Below are positions 35,855 to 49,467 of a stretch of DNA of 64,000 nt, piece after piece. The position numbers were made by a program, and so were the translations under genes. This DNA comes from Lateolabrax maculatus (taxonomy: Eukaryota > Chordata > Actinopteri > Acropomatiformes > Lateolabracidae). How positions within the stretch are numbered: position 1 is the first letter of the stretch; each line of letters starts with the position of its first letter. The notes beneath the pieces were generated by a model. That model saw only the letters and a list, made by a program, of their open reading frames with translations, was not told the origin of the DNA and did no database searches. The stretch covers positions 7,462,001 to 7,526,000 of the forward strand of contig CM062215.1 of the NCBI GenBank assembly GCA_031216445.1, in the 5' to 3' direction.

Positions 35855-38800
35855 GTCCTTTTCCTTTCTTTTTGTTTTTGCTGGTCTTATGTTTAAATCT
35901 GTCACACTGTAAAGCTCTGTTTTGGTACTCCACAGTGCCAACAAAAGAGTGATTAGTGCTATAGCAGCTAAAGCTTTTAAATGTTCTGCTATAAACACCC
36001 ATTAACAAGTTAATTATTTCCTGGGATATTCTCTGATGCACAGGAAATGAACAACCGAACAATAACTGGGTAGTTCCTATATCATAAGCCATCATGGCTG
36101 AGGGAAGAGCACCAACGAGGGAAAAAATCCAAGGAACAACATGTCTGGTGACTTTTTAAAGCAACAGGCGTTCTCTGGGACCTCACAGCGCTCATATTAG
36201 CACATTTAATTGTACAAAATCATGAACTCGTGTGAATTCAACGGGACGTGAGAGCTGATTTTGTCTAATGCAGCCTGGTTAAATCAATAGTTTTTATTTG
36301 ATTTAGTTTTCATTTAGGGAAATACACAGATGAATTGGGAAAGAAACACTCAAGTGTATTGGGTGAGTGGAGAGGTGACAAGAAAGAAAGCAGAAAGAAG
36401 TAATGAAGGACACAAAGGAAAAGGACACAGCTGAGGGTCAGGAAGAAAGGAAATAAAGACATTTGAGGACAAGCCTGAGGAGAGGGGTCTCATCATGTAA
36501 CTAAAAGAGGAAGGGCGCAAGGGCTCAGGGAAAGGGAATGAGGAGGCGGAGTGCACAATAACAGCCGTAATCCATCAGAAATCATCTAGCAGCGGGCCCC
36601 TCCAGTTTGACAGCAAGGCTTTGGTTCTGTAGAGTACAACCCACCAGTGACTACCTTACAACCCTGCACATCCTGCTGCTCTGCGATAGGATAAGAGCGG
36701 AACGGACGGCGCTAATTGGCTTGCTTCCCTGTCGGATTTCTTCAGCGCTTGCAAACAGAGAAGTGGGGGAGAGGACATATCATGTTGTATGTGGATTTGT
36801 AAACAGCGGATCAAAACGCCGGCTTTCATTTCCCTCAAATTGGTGGCGGGGCGTTGGTGCGCCGTCGCAGCGGGACGCGTGCTGATAACGACGGCTGAGC
36901 ATTGATCCTGACTGGCTGAGTGACTGACGGGAGGTGTCAGTGCCCAGCAGGGCTGGCGGGGGCAGTTGAGCGATGACACACTCGGTGATTGGTGACACAC
37001 ACTCAAGCAGATGGAGTCACATGCTTTAGCAGAATAAACAACATAAAAATACTCGCAGCTTCCCGTCGGATGTCACTCGGGAGCGACACTCGCTTGATGA
37101 CACAATCAAAGGACGTAAGTCACAAGCTATATCCTTCAAACCCTGACCTCCTGATTAAGCCATGGTGGATTAAACCATAATACGTCTAATCCTCACACAA
37201 AAACAAGACCAAGTATGAGATCAAACATAAGCTGAACTCACTAGAAATAATGCCATGATCAACTTCCCAAGGATGAGAAACTTGTAAAAATATCACTTTG
37301 TGGTATAGAGCACAGGGAATCCTAGCCTTTATGTTTCTGATAAAATAATATTGTTGGCAAGGGTTTTAATAAAATCAGAAAGTGGAATGTAAATATACTT
37401 GTTTGATAAAGACATCTGAAACCCCTGACCAGGTTATCCTCTTTGTTCTACAGGAGTATGCGGAGGTGGCAGCAACACTGAGAGAAAAACAGCAGAGTTC
37501 CAGTGTTAGTCTTACTGCGGTCTGTCAGAAGCCCCCGAGGCTACGTTCCAGGCGAAGGCTTGACTGCTGTCTGCTGAATACAGACAAGACAAGCAGTCAA
37601 CCTCTACTGTGGAAGGTCTGAAGGGCACTGCCATTTGTCTTGGCTTATTTAGCAATCAGGTAGACAAGATGCGAACGGGGCTTTGAGACCCTTGTGGTGA
37701 AAAAGAGGGGGATCCCCACGCGAGGCCATCTCACCCCAGAGCAACAGGAAGACACGCAGCACAGCCAAACCGACTCCTGACTAAATCACATCAGTCCGGA
37801 CTGAAACATCCACAGACAAAAAACACTGAGACAATTGTTCACGTGGCCATAATTAAAATATGGACACCCAGATTCTGAAATGTGCTTTTTAAATCCAAAG
37901 ATGCAGCACCTCTTCAGCCATAAGTAACACTGTGTATGGTTTGAAGGCAGATTTATTCCCACAGGCCACAATACATAAAAAATTTGGCATCCCTCCAAGT
38001 AAGGGTGGACAATATGGTCTAAATGATAGCAGCTCTGGCGCTTTCACTCATATCACATGAGTTTCATTAGCAGATAGTTTTCCAGATTGTCATGGAACTG
38101 TATATGTTCATATTTTCATTTTTCACTGTGAGTACTAGTGTTTAATGTCTGCTTTCAGCTGGACTAAAAAGTATGGCTGTCAGGACCTTTGACCTTTTAT
38201 ATGCATACATAATCGCTCCTACATCATCCATTCCTAATTTTTGACCTATAATTGAAGCACTTTCATAATGCCAGTGTAACAATGTGAACAATCAAACACA
38301 TTGCTTCAAAATCAAACCAGCTGTGCTGAGATATACTGTATCTGTATGGGAAATTGTGTTCTTTATATAACGAAAATCAAATATGGATTTAGCAAAAAAC
38401 AAATGTTTCCACAACAAATATGTGATCTCCAGGGGTCACCTTATACCCAGCTGTTTAAAACGTACTGCCGCCAAAAACAACTTGTTCTTCAAATACTGGC
38501 GCAGCTAAACTAAATATTTATGGCCGCTGAAAGGACAGGGCCGACTTCCAACATTTGTTGTGCGAGCTGCTGTTGCGCACACTTTCATTGCAGAGGTAAA
38601 TTGAGGTCATATGTTTATAATTTGCCCTTTTCCTAATGCTGCCATTGGAGTAAAATAACATTTGAGAGCTGCAATTAGATTGAACAGCACAATACTCCAG
38701 CTAATTAAGTCATATTTCAAGTTCAATAACGATCAAGTCGGCCAGATAAAGGCCAGGGAGAGAGAGGCTAGTGTGTGGCGCAACAATCTGGAAGCTTTTT

Positions 38801-40487
38801 ACAAGGCTCAGTTCCATTGTTGAGTTAGAAAAGCACTCAGCGTCTGTGTTTGGATGAACTGTGGGCTGGTTTCAAGTGTTTCTGACTATTATTGCCAATT
38901 CTAAAGGCTGAGTTTGCGCAATAAGAAAGAGGAGATGGTGTGTGTCTGTGTGCCAGCATTCAGATTTGTGTCAAAATGTGCATAGAAAGAAGCAAGCATG
39001 AAACGTACAAGGGCTGTGACTGAATGATACTTTTCATGTCTGATTTGCCAGAGTGGGGGATACTTGACTGACTTGTCAATCTTTAGAGGGCAGGCATAAA
39101 AAAGACAAGTGTAAAGTTTCTTTGATCATTGTACAAGTAAGTATCCCTTTCGCAATCAAAGCAGGCATGGCCAACAGAGGGAGACTCATAGAGAGGGAGG
39201 TGGAAACAGGGTATAAAAAGAAGGATGAGACTAACTAAAATCCCAGCTCCAATATATAAACAGAGAAAGGACAAGAAAACTGGAGAAAGTACTGTATACT
39301 TGTGGACTATAGATGCAGAGATTTCCTTCCAAACATATAAACACAATCTGTCACACAGCTAGCAGTGTCGGCTTCCACATATTTGCCCGTTTCTGCTGCA
39401 GAGAAACAGCAGAAGCTCGGTACGTGTAATAAATGGAACTATTTAAGACAAAGACGAGTACATTTTATTGGGGAAATCAAGCGTTACAGTAGGTGAAGTG
39501 TGATTTCAGGTAAGATTTAAGGCTCCCCCGCGTGTCCTTCATCGTGCCCTTCGCATCCCTTTCCTACTCTCCACTACCAGCCTAACCAAGTGAACATCTC
39601 TTCCATTACTGTCCTCGACACTGTGGCCGATTGGATTCTTATCTGCCATCTGTAGGCCAACGCTCAGCCTGCGCTATCTCTCGCCACAGCCTAATTGAAT
39701 CTCAAGTGTTGGAAGTGCAGTGATACACTGACCACACCGTGTCACTGCCAATAGATAAGGATTGCAGTTGGAGGATTGGGCCACCACAATCACGATGGGG
39801 ACACGTTGATAAAGGGGTGACAAGCGGTTTGGGTTGGTCCTGTGTCGGTGGGACTTTACTTGGATTGAGAGATAATGGATACCCTCCATTACCGAGAAGG
39901 TTGTGTTCAAATCCAATAATCCAATATCCCATAATCCTGCTGTGCTCCGTTTTTGCTCAGTGTTTTTCTACATAAAACCTTCATTCTACTGTTTACAGGA
40001 GGGATGCATCTCATATAATTTGTTTCTTTCACTGCAGCAAAAATGCGTATGTGGTTCTGCTGACCCAGCTTGAACCTGAGTTGGAACAGTAAAAAAATCA
40101 AAAGTACATATACTCTTCTGAAAATCAGTTCAGTGTGAACACAAAAACATAAGCAATCACAGTTTTGTTGATGCTCCAGAAGACCTTGCAGCTTTGGAGT
40201 AGTGATAAACAACAACAAGCCTCATTACCTGCTCTGTTTTAGCTCCGATTTTTCTTGTTAAGCAGGTGACCTTTTCCATTTAGAGAATCAAGGTACTGGC
40301 GCAGCAGTCTTTGGAGCTGCTTTGCTTAATTTAATATCGACTAACCAATCACAAAGAGTCACCTTGATGCCAGAAAGTTTAAACAAAAAAAACACAAATT
40401 GTTGTTTAAAGTAAAAAACAAAATTGTGATATCACTGACTCATGACTTATGGAGGTTAAATTATTAGAGGACATTCAGGTCTCCTAC

Positions 40488-40692
40488 CTTAAGAGGCCAA
40501 ATCCTTTCTTTTTGGTCTTCTTCTCCATATCCTCCGCGGAATCATCGGTTTTCTTCTTCCCTTTTCTCTTTTTCTCTGTCTTCTTCCCTTTGGTCTTCTT
40601 CTTCTTCTTTCCGTCCTCCGCGTCCAGGCCCTGGCGAGAGGAGCTGCTGACGGGCGTTTCATGACCGGAGCTCGGCTCTGACAGGTCGTCGT
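40488..40692 (-). CDS. pard3b: pard3b exon with lysine-rich region
   Basis: A 205-nt exon. The acceptor is CCCTCCGCAG (AG at 40693-40694) with a good branch-point match (TCTAAC) about 27 nt upstream; the donor is GTAGGAG (GT at 40486-40487). It encodes DDDLSEPSSGHETPVSSSSR, QGLDAEDG, then a lysine run (KKKKKTKGKKTEKKRKGKKK), TDDSAEDMEKKTKKK and GFGLLR. The pattern of an acidic/Ser linker, a long Lys-rich charged stretch and KKKGFG-LR matches human PARD3B (…KIKKKGFGAMLR). In Par-3 proteins the basic C-terminal region helps membrane and phosphoinositide binding; that role here is inferred. The last two bases (AG) join the next exon to make Arg of RFGKKK. Confidence 0.93.
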
Positions 40693-41662
40693 CTGCGGAG
40701 GGTGAGCGGTTCGCCCAGTTAGACACGGAGGTGTGAGGGCAGAGGTTGCAGTAGATGCACAGACACAGCTGGGGTACATGCTCATAAATGCAGCCGCACA
40801 TATTACGTTTCTCATTTCATTGAGTATGCAAGTACGTTTCACTATGCTGTTGAGACATCTGTTCAGTAAGATAGTTAAGTCCTCTAATAGGCAGCCTTTC
40901 TCCCAGTGCAGTGGGCTGGCCAGAGGCGAGTCTCTACACCCGGATGAGCTGCTACATATTCACTTGCCTATGTTGGATTTTCAACAGTAGTTAAAATTAT
41001 TCTCTGATTTAAAGTATCAGAAAGCACATTTGGCAGGAAACTATGCTAAACCTAACTTGTCTAATTGTCATTCTGCAGCAAACACAGTCACAATCAGACT
41101 TCTCATCTAATACAACTGTAAACGGGAAGTGTTTCACACTCCACATTTTTAACATCGTTAGTCGACATTCTGCATGAACTCACTCATCTCAGCTAACATG
41201 GAGGATCATTTCCTCAGTGATCACACCCACACACAACACACTCAACATCCAACATGGCTGTGGGTTCACAAGGTAGAGCATTAAAAATATGCTGCTGTAA
41301 GATATAAAGTTGCTCTTCCTAAATTGCTGAGTGGATAAAATCATGTAGCATTTCATTAAGGTACTTAGGGTAAGCACTGTCCCTTGGCAGGCCTCCGGCT
41401 CTTCTTGAGTGCCAGTGTGGTATAAAGCCTAAGGGATGTGCATTGGCAGTGTAGTGACTCATTTAAAATGGATAAAATGTCTAGGAAAGAATCCTATATT
41501 ATAGCAACAGTGACAGTCATACATTAAAAAGGAACATTATTTAAAAAGTAGACAGTTTTGTTGCGTTTCTTACTTTTTGGCAGAAACAGCTCACAATTGT
41601 ACACATCTGAAACTGTCTGAAGCCTCTATTCCTGTTTTTAAAATGCTAATGAGAGGTCTTAC
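40693..41662 (-). other. pard3b: pard3b intron (970 bp)
   Basis: Unique-looking sequence with a clear branch-point/acceptor at its 3' end (TCTAAC then CCGCAG). No other feature seen. Confidence 0.8.
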
Positions 41663-41884
41663 CATCTTCAGAAGGTCCGTCGTAGGACTTGTCGATGGCG
41701 ATGCGGAAACTCTGGTTGCAACTCCGGCCCCGGACCGGACCCTGCGGCCGCGGGCGGTGGAAGGGCACCTGGGCTTGGGTGCGATTCTGCTTGGCCTCCG
41801 ACACGGCCGTCTGGAGACTCTCCAGGGAGCTGGACTTCCAGAGGCCCAGGGTCGGGCCCAGCGCTCCGCCGCCAGCTGAAGGCT
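41663..41884 (-). CDS. pard3b: pard3b exon with the core conserved C-terminal block
   Basis: A 222-nt exon, acceptor TTTTGTTTGCCAG (AG at 41885-41886), donor GTAAGACC (GT at 41661-41662). It encodes EPSAGGGALGPTLGLW, KSSSLESLQTAVSEAKQ, QVPFHRPRP, VRGRSCNQSFR, IAIDKSYDGP and SED. This is the best diagnostic exon: GPTLGLxKSSSLESLQTAV, PFHRPRP and GRxCNxSFRxAIDKSYDGP are shared by vertebrate PARD3 and PARD3B, and DGP fits PARD3B (PARD3 has DKP). The serine cluster KSSSLES is a phosphorylation-rich, 14-3-3-type site in the family. One oddity is Trp where the family normally has Lys before KSSSLES. The exon is GC-rich, unlike its introns. Confidence 0.95.
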
Positions 41885-43129
41885 CTGGCAAACAAAAGAG
41901 ACAAGAGAGGGCGGGAGGGCCTGTGAGCGACGAGGTGGACGGATGATAAACAGAGGATGAGAGGGAGAAGGGAGAATAGAGAAGCCTGGTTGATGGAGGA
42001 GGAGGGAATTTTGCTTTAAAATGAGATCTGCTGCCACTGATTACATGAGACAGACTGATTCTAAGTGTTAAAGCGACTCTGGGCATTGAGATCATAAGCT
42101 TTTAGCAAAATTTACCCCACTGCTTATAAAACATGAAACGGCTTCTCCTCTCAAACAGTAATATTTCCTTATTTAAAGGCCATCTGCATTAAACTTTCTT
42201 AAGTCTTAATGCTCCCTGAAATTGAACAGAGGATAAGATCAGTTCATATAAAAAAGGAGCTGGGACAAGAAATCTTTCACATGTTTTAGTCATTCCCATC
42301 CCTTGAAAACTATTAGAAAGATATTTTCAAAACACTCTCAAATATTTATGAGACTCGGTCCAATGCTCTCATTGCAATACTTGTAACTCAACCAAAAGTA
42401 CTTACTACTTTTAAATGGGATGTTTCGGCTTTTCTTACTTTGCTTGCTTGCTTTCCAGTTGATTGTAATTAAATGAAAATCTCCTTTTTTGTGTTAATGG
42501 AAAATGTCAGTTTTTTCATGTTTGAGTGACACAGTTCCCTTGTGGTACGTCTGTATACACAGTAATTGCTCACACATGGAAAAGAATACTAATGACTGAT
42601 ATATGCTTTTGTATCCAACAAGATTATATCACTGAGCCTAACTTCCAGTGCTCTTTTTGTTGCTGTTCCTCCCGCTTTTCTGTGTATTTTGTTTTGTTTG
42701 GTCACGGTAGCGCAATCTGATGTAATTCCTTTACCTTTTATACCTTTAAATTAATAAACATGAAACTATAAATGAACACTGAAAGAAAACAAACAAATCA
42801 TTTTAAGGCATGAGGCCAAATTATGTTTACTAAGGCAGGATTAAAGCTTAAAGAAAACAATTAGGAGGAGGTGGATACATCTTATGGATTCTGGACAGGA
42901 CCAGACATAAATTAATCCATATTTATAAAGAACATATTCAATTTATTGATATTTTAAGGTCCAAAATGTTTGAAGGCTTGGATGTAGATTGAGTCAGCCT
43001 TCCAACTTTGTATAGACAATACAGTATAAGATCATTCGATTTTAACCTGAGCAATCAGCATCAGCTCACACCCTTTCTCCCTAATAATAATGGCTTTTTG
43101 GAATGAAGCTCAAAAAACCCAGAAATATA

Positions 43130-43570
43130 AAGCTATGAAGATGAAATGTTGAGAGAGAGGGAGGGAGAGGGAGAGGGGGGCAGAGGAGAGAGGGTGAAAA
43201 ACAGGCTCGACGCAAATGGGGAGAAAGTCAGAGTCCTATAGGAGAAACATAAAGGAGGGGAAGAGAAACGATGAATGAGGTGGAGTGGTACAGGGACAGG
43301 TGAGGAGCCGCACTATGGGAACTGACAGGCTCATGCATAAGCAAGAGAGCGGGAGAATAAATGAACTGCCATCATACTGTACTCAGGTATGGCCTCCAAC
43401 TCGAGAGAGGAATAAAGGGGAGACGGAGGAGCAGGAAAGCGATGAAGGCCACAGCTGATTCAGCAGGGGACCGGAGAGGCACCGGGAAAAGGGAAGATTT
43501 TAGGAAAAGCAGAGCTGTAAGAAAAACGGGAAGAAAAAAAAAAAATCAGACAAAGGAGAAAAGAGAGTAA
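43130..43570. repeat. Polypurine-rich region
   Basis: GAGAGAGGGAGGGAGA-type sequence on plus, interrupted by more mixed DNA around 43330-43400. No gene seen. Confidence 0.8.
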
Positions 43571-44237
43571 AGAAAGTAAGAAGGTAAAGTGGAACTCGCC
43601 CTACACTCAGTGTGAGGAATTGAAGGACAGGTGACCAAGAGTGGGGGCAGGAAAAACCTTTTCAACCCAGAAAAGCAAACGAGTCTACACACCAGCTCAT
43701 CCCAGTTGTGTATCACAATGAAACAGTGACAAGTACTCTTCAAAGAAGTTACAGACAGGTTGCAAGCAGCGTTTTTTCTTTCTGAAACTTTCCTGTAGGG
43801 ATGACTTTCTCGCATCATGGAACTAACTGCTTAAGACGTTTTTTTTTTTTTTTTTTTGTCATTTCAGAGGCTTCAAAGCTCCGAAGGAGAGCGGGAAAAA
43901 AGGGGAAGTGAAACTGAAGCGGCGATAGAGTCGAAGGAGGGGGGAAAGTAAGCGGAGCGTTGCTGCCTTTTAAGTCCTAAATTGACTTTCTGTGAGGAAG
44001 TGGGATTTATGGGGAATAAGGGGTTATAAATAGAGAGGGGGGAGCGCTCAGGAATAAAACGCTCAATTTGAGAGGCAGGATTTGTGTCACAAATGTAATT
44101 ACGGCTGTCCAGCTCGCAGCCTGATAGAATTAAGCTCCTTGCCAGCGCACTGCTGCACTATACACAGAGAAACTGTGTGTGTCTGAGTGTGTGGGCATGT
44201 GTGTGTATACTACACATATTGAGAACTTGGGTCCAAG

Positions 44238-44263
<26 letters not shown>
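44238..44263. repeat. Poly-A tract
   Basis: 26 consecutive A. No retrotransposed sequence was recognised upstream of it. Confidence 0.95.
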
Positions 44264-44268
<5 letters not shown>

Positions 44269-46275
44269 GTCATGATACTGCCTGTATGAGATAGTGGTTT
44301 GTGTCCTTGACCGCCTTAGATGAAATAGGAGAAGAAATATGAGCACAATTCACTTTTTGCATGAGTGTGTGTGTGTTTGTGTGTGGGGCTGCGAGCGCAC
44401 TCATTCCATGCATGTCAGGCGGTTGAGGATGGAGGTAAATGAATAATGAGGGTTTAATAGGATGGATGAGCGGGGGAGAGGTGGCTATCATCGCCAGCTC
44501 GATCCAACGGAGGGTGAAATCAGCGTTTATCACATATCGCTGCCCGCTGTGCCAGCAGATGCTCTCACGGATCCGTTCGCATCATGTCTGCCTGATTGCC
44601 ACTGATTCAAGCTGGTGCACATATTTGACAAACAGCCTAACAGCCAAACAGGCCAGGACGACGGCAATGCCCTTCACAGCTGTAACGCTCCTCCATCCAA
44701 GATGAAGCAATAATGTCACCTTTTCGCTTTCTGTTTCGCTACTTTTCATCTCATTCTATTGGCGAATAGCGAGGCGGGAGGCGTTATTTACGGTGTCAGG
44801 GTTTTGGAAGTAATATTTTCGGAAAAGACGAAGTTGGGTGAAGGCAGTCGGAGAAATTCAAAGGCTTGCATAGACATAAAGCTCCTGGTTGTTCCTACAG
44901 CTCTGACTTCTTTTCCACAGCAACCGCAGCTGATGCCTCACAATTTGCCTCTTGGAATTTACATTCTCAGCGCTGATTGGGCAGTTATTTTCTTCCGTTG
45001 CCACAAAACCGGCACATGACAAAGCAGTTTATTTCCCTTGTAATGTGTTTCCATGCTTTGGTTTTTCTTATTCAAGTCCCAGTAGCTTGCTTGAGTTGCA
45101 TTGTACAGAATTGGTAAGTGTTGACTAAGACAATCAGCTCTTCCCACTTTATTTTTTTTTACGTAGTTGAGTGCAAGAAAAAACAATTCTGTGCTTTTTT
45201 CTGACAAGGGAATCAAAACAAGCACCACTGTTTGTCGCGAGAGGAGATGTACATTAAGTTGAACCGTTCTCAATGCTCAATCCTCATGCTGGATGCCTTT
45301 TCAGAAACAAAGCTGAAATAATTCAACTGATGACCATAACATAAAGCTACTATATAGTGTTGTTAAAATAAAACACTCAAATAGTAATTGACAGTGGGAA
45401 AAAATATTTACAGCGAAACAATTCTTTTGATAGACAAGAGATTTCTGGGAAAAGCGGTGCAAGAACATCCTTAATGCCCAAATCTTTTGCTGAAAACAAA
45501 GAACCTGCCAATTACCACATTACAGGTATCCACAAACACACCAACACCCACTTAAAACCCACACCTGCTTGCATACTGTAGAAGCACTCACAACAATGTG
45601 CACAAGCCTCACCCACACACATCTCACTGTGATATGTATATTGTGACTTTAGTCAGGTTGACTGCTGTCGTGTCTGTATCGAGGAGACAGCAGTGAAGTC
45701 TTTGCCTGGAACGTAGCCTTGGGGTCTCGCTGCGCTGACAGGCCCTGCGAGGACTAACACCGCTCCCATGATGCTTTGTACCTTAAAAGTGAGTGCGTGA
45801 CACACCTGCAAACTGTGACTGATACAGCTCCTTCTCTAGTTTTATGTCATGCCGTCAAAACATGATAAATAATGATGAACAATAATGATAATGTGTGTGA
45901 ACTATTAAAAAATAACAATTGCGGTTTGACTCTAAAATGTCTGTGTTTTCCCACAGCCGGCACTTTAATTCTGAATAAAAGTTGTCTGCGCAACACTCTC
46001 TAATTATTTCACCCAATGAACACAAGAATAAATCAGCTCAAAAAAGGCCAAATTACAGGCTTTGCCATACAGACTATGTGTGCAGAACAAATTTAATACA
46101 CCACTCAGACTTATGCACACAAACACACACTGCTAAGCCCGGCCACACTGTCTTACCTATTACACTATCCAATCAACTGGGTGGTTAACGCCAAACTATT
46201 TAACAGGATATTGCCTCATTTACAGTATATTAAATTTGACATTGTTGTTCCACATTGGTTGTTGTGACTGGAACG

Positions 46276-46310
<35 letters not shown>

Positions 46311-46312
46311 CA
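46276..46312. repeat. (CA)n microsatellite
   Basis: 37 bp of CA with one AA interruption. Confidence 0.95.
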
Positions 46313-47349
46313 AACTTACACACATCCCAATATAAACCCTGCCGCTGAACCCTCCCACAGCGTCTCAGCAGGGTCTTAACACTTACCTATCAACTGGACC
46401 ACAATGTGTTCCACAGCAAGCAGTTTTGACTGGTTGAAAGGTTGCCACGGTTACAAGAAAGTGCCCCCTCCATCAAAATCGCTGGGGTTGGCGGTGGTGG
46501 TAAGGAGAAAGAGTGTGTGTGTGTGCGTGTGTGTGTGTGAGGGGTGATGGTGAGTTGCCAAGGAGACACTTTAGCCAACAGTGAAAAGGGGCTTGCTGCT
46601 CCTGGCCATAGTTCTTTAAATCGGGTACAGATAGAAACGAACCACGAGGGTGCACAGTGCTCACAGATATGCTTATACAAACACACATGTTAAGACCCAG
46701 ATCCACACACACACACACACTTTTCCATCTAGTGTCCAATCTCAAGACCGGCCAATAAAACCCGGAGCCATTTTTCCGGAGCCCAGTAAAACAAGCACTG
46801 ACCTGCACTCTTCTATAAAAACACATGACACATACAGAAACACATGCACATTACACACCTGTAAAAGAAAGCCTGCTCTCAGTGTCACCCTTCACAATAA
46901 AGGTTACTGAATTTAATCCAACAGAGGCATTAAATACACCGTTACAAGGCACAGAATGGCCCCCTCGTGTGTTACACGGTTTTAATAAAGGTTATCTAAT
47001 TCAAAAGGGGCTCTAAAAAGTCTTGAATTACAATAGACATTAAAAATCCCATCTCAATAAATGTTTGAGTGGATTTAAGTTGTTTGAACCAAACAAAGAA
47101 ATGGTCAGAACACACAAAGGTAGCTCATGACACTAATCTTCATTGCTTTACCTTAGATTAAATGTACTGAATATATGCTTTTAAACCTTTATTGGAGCAA
47201 ACCTATGATGATATGTGAGAGGTTTAATAAGTACAAAGCACGAGTGGCATGAGGTATATGTCTGGCATTTTTCTATATTTCTTTTCTTGACAAACAATCT
47301 CATAAAAAGACCAGAACCAAAAATGTGTTACTCTCAAGTTTTTGAACAA

Positions 47350-47475
47350 CAATGGAGCTCTATGGCACAGAGGAATAAGCTACATCAGGCTTTGGCTGAA
47401 CAGACAAACAATAAGTTTTTTTTATGGGATTTGTTGACAATAAGAAAAATATACAATATTTCCACCCTCATCCTT
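47350..47475. repeat. Dispersed repeat, copy 2
   Basis: GGAGCTCTATGGCACAGAGG, then AATAAGCTACATCAGG and CTTTGGCTGAACAG, match 21603-21655, with a weaker AT-rich tail containing CAATAAGAAAAATATACAAT. Its sharing with a site 25.7 kb away shows it is interspersed. Confidence 0.6.
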
Positions 47476-48329
47476 TAAAAAATGAATAATGTCTCGGCAC
47501 AGCAGTGGGGGAACAGCACGTCATTAATGCTCTGTCTTCCTATTCTAACTGTTTTCATATGACATACCTGACGTCAAACCGAATCACTTCAGACAACTGT
47601 AAAGCCAGTAAAAGCAGATCCAATTCATGTTTCGGCCAATCAAAACTCCACTTCAATTAAAGACCTGTCCGATCATTAAGAATCCCTCCATCACTTTTTG
47701 AATGCACTCAGCTATATCAGAGGCAGAGGATGAAGCTGGATGGAGGCCCTACTCTGGCAGTAATTGGGTTTAGCTGTTCAGATGTATGAGAGAATGGGGA
47801 CATATGGGCCGTATGTATTTAGCCTCCAACTAGATGAATGGCTTTAATAACTGGAGGGGACTTAAAAGGCCATTTCATAATTACTGCTTACCTCTACTGG
47901 ATTACAGCAGCGCGGGGGTTGGCAGAGTATGGATGAGGGTTGGAGCGAAATGTGTGGAGTGGGACATATGCCATTTGTAAACGCGTGGTGGATAAAAGTG
48001 CTTGTGCATTGAGGGAGAACTGCAGAGTGCATAAATTCAGACACACACACATACCTGCATGCATTAAAGCTATGCTTAGGAAGACCTTCATTTATTACTA
48101 CACCAACTGCATAACCTTAATGCAGGATGCTCCCTATGGACCTGACTGTGTTGTCGAGGCAAAAAGAAGGCTGCATGTTAGTGTCACCGTCGGGGTCTTG
48201 TGAGGCATCCTAGATTACAGGTCTTTATGGGTAGAAAACTTTGGACCTGGTCCGAAAATGACCAGTGGAAAACTATCCAAACCAGATGTTCATAATGTTT
48301 TTTTTTGTTTTTTAAAGGAGAGCCAATGT

Positions 48330-48920
48330 GACAGGAAGCAAATCAGAACTGGCCCTAATAGACCCGAGGATAATTAGACCGGATCCAAAATGCGGTCGAC
48401 CTGAACAAACCCAAACAGGGAGAGGACACCAACACTAAAGCTCCACCAATTAATGAGCAGCCACAGTCAGAATTTGCGAGCTCATGTTTTATTTGCTCTG
48501 GGAGATACATCTGAGCCCTCTCCCATTCAAACTGATTTCCTTGGTACTGGAAGCAACGTTGTGTTGGGCAAACCGATCACAACCATTTATCTAGTATGAG
48601 GCGGGTTTAATACGGTGACTGAAGGAGGAGAGTTGTTGAAGCATCTTTCTAAATATCAAAGATGGCGGCTGCGGATACAGAATGTTCAGCGGCCTGCTAC
48701 AGTGGCAGTATTAAACAGACTGGACGGCACATTTTCTCTAAAAGAAGAACAAACAACTGAACTTGAACTTTATGTTGATAATAAATATGTGTTTGCCGTA
48801 CTTCTGACAGGACGTAGCGTTTCGTTGCTCTGATTGCTTGTCTCTGCCCGTTGATAACACCCCTTGGAAATCCAAATGCGTATTAGTCCTGGTGATGCCA
48901 GGCTAATATAGGCTAAATAG
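48330..48920. mobile_element. Dispersed repeat remnant related to the 11.4-kb element
   Basis: Bases 48384-48470 align with 11389-11480 in the same orientation: both have AAAATGCG(T/G)TCGA, then TGAACA, then GAGAG(A/G)ACACCAACAC, then CCAATTAA(C/T)GAGCAGC. Downstream (48650-48920) is a further repeat-like stretch with AAGATGGCGGCTGCGGATAC and a right part ending near GTGATGCCAGGCTA, of a kind common in fish genomes; it may be a separate element. No intact coding frame. Limits are approximate. Confidence 0.45.
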
Positions 48921-49286
48921 TAGCAATTCCCGTTATTTTTCCTACATTTCAAAGTCTGCACCTGGTTGCCTAAAGGTCTCGGATGGTCACCATGCAACCG
49001 CAGAGTCCCTGTTTTGGCAGGGAATCTTTGTTGTATGTGGTCTCCCTGCCTTCCTCTGCTAATCTACTGTCACCTCTCCACTAGCAGCTATCATATCAAG
49101 GCTAAAATGCTCCAAAATATACTTTAAATAAATAAAGAACTCCATTCCTACGATGCACCATGTGATCAGAGCTGGTCTACTCAAATCCACACAGATAAAA
49201 CATGTTTTCCTAATTCTTAGCCACTGAAAAGTGAGGTTTTCATTCAAGTCGATATACTTTACGTTATAAGACTATAAATAAAAAAT

Positions 49287-49288
<2 letters not shown>

Positions 49289-49330
<42 letters not shown>
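49289..49330. repeat. (CA)n microsatellite
   Basis: About 42 bp of AC dinucleotide, followed at about 110 bp by the poly-G run. Confidence 0.98.
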
Positions 49331-49331
<1 letters not shown>

Positions 49332-49441
49332 ACACAAACACACATGGTCTTTACAGACACAGAATAATCAATCAATTTGAATCAGCACAACATGGTGACT
49401 TTCATCTTAAATCAACAACGACAGGCCGGATGTAAAGAAAA

Positions 49442-49467
49442 GGGGGGGGGGGGGGGGGGGGGGGGGG
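49442..49467. repeat. 26-bp poly-G tract
   Basis: 26 consecutive G followed by TGTGTG. Length is likely unreliable in assembly. Confidence 0.97.

Larger units (their letters stand above)
25609..40487 (-). other. pard3b: pard3b intron (14.9 kb)
   Basis: Holds the 26.84-27.0 kb repeat, the CA cluster at 28.0 kb, TTC repeat, local duplication at 30.3/30.4 kb, polypurine tract at 31.9-32.3 kb and the hairpin at 35.8 kb. Repeat-poor, mixed-composition stretches (about 31.02-31.30, 33.4-33.9, 34.4-34.8 and 38.5-38.8 kb) may be conserved non-coding DNA. No exon found. Confidence 0.8.

Noticed and set aside
41577..41946. Other-frame and opposite-strand open frames over the KSSSLES exon
   Set aside because: Only the frame giving KSSSLESLQTAV and AIDKSYDGP matches the family and fits the splice phases.
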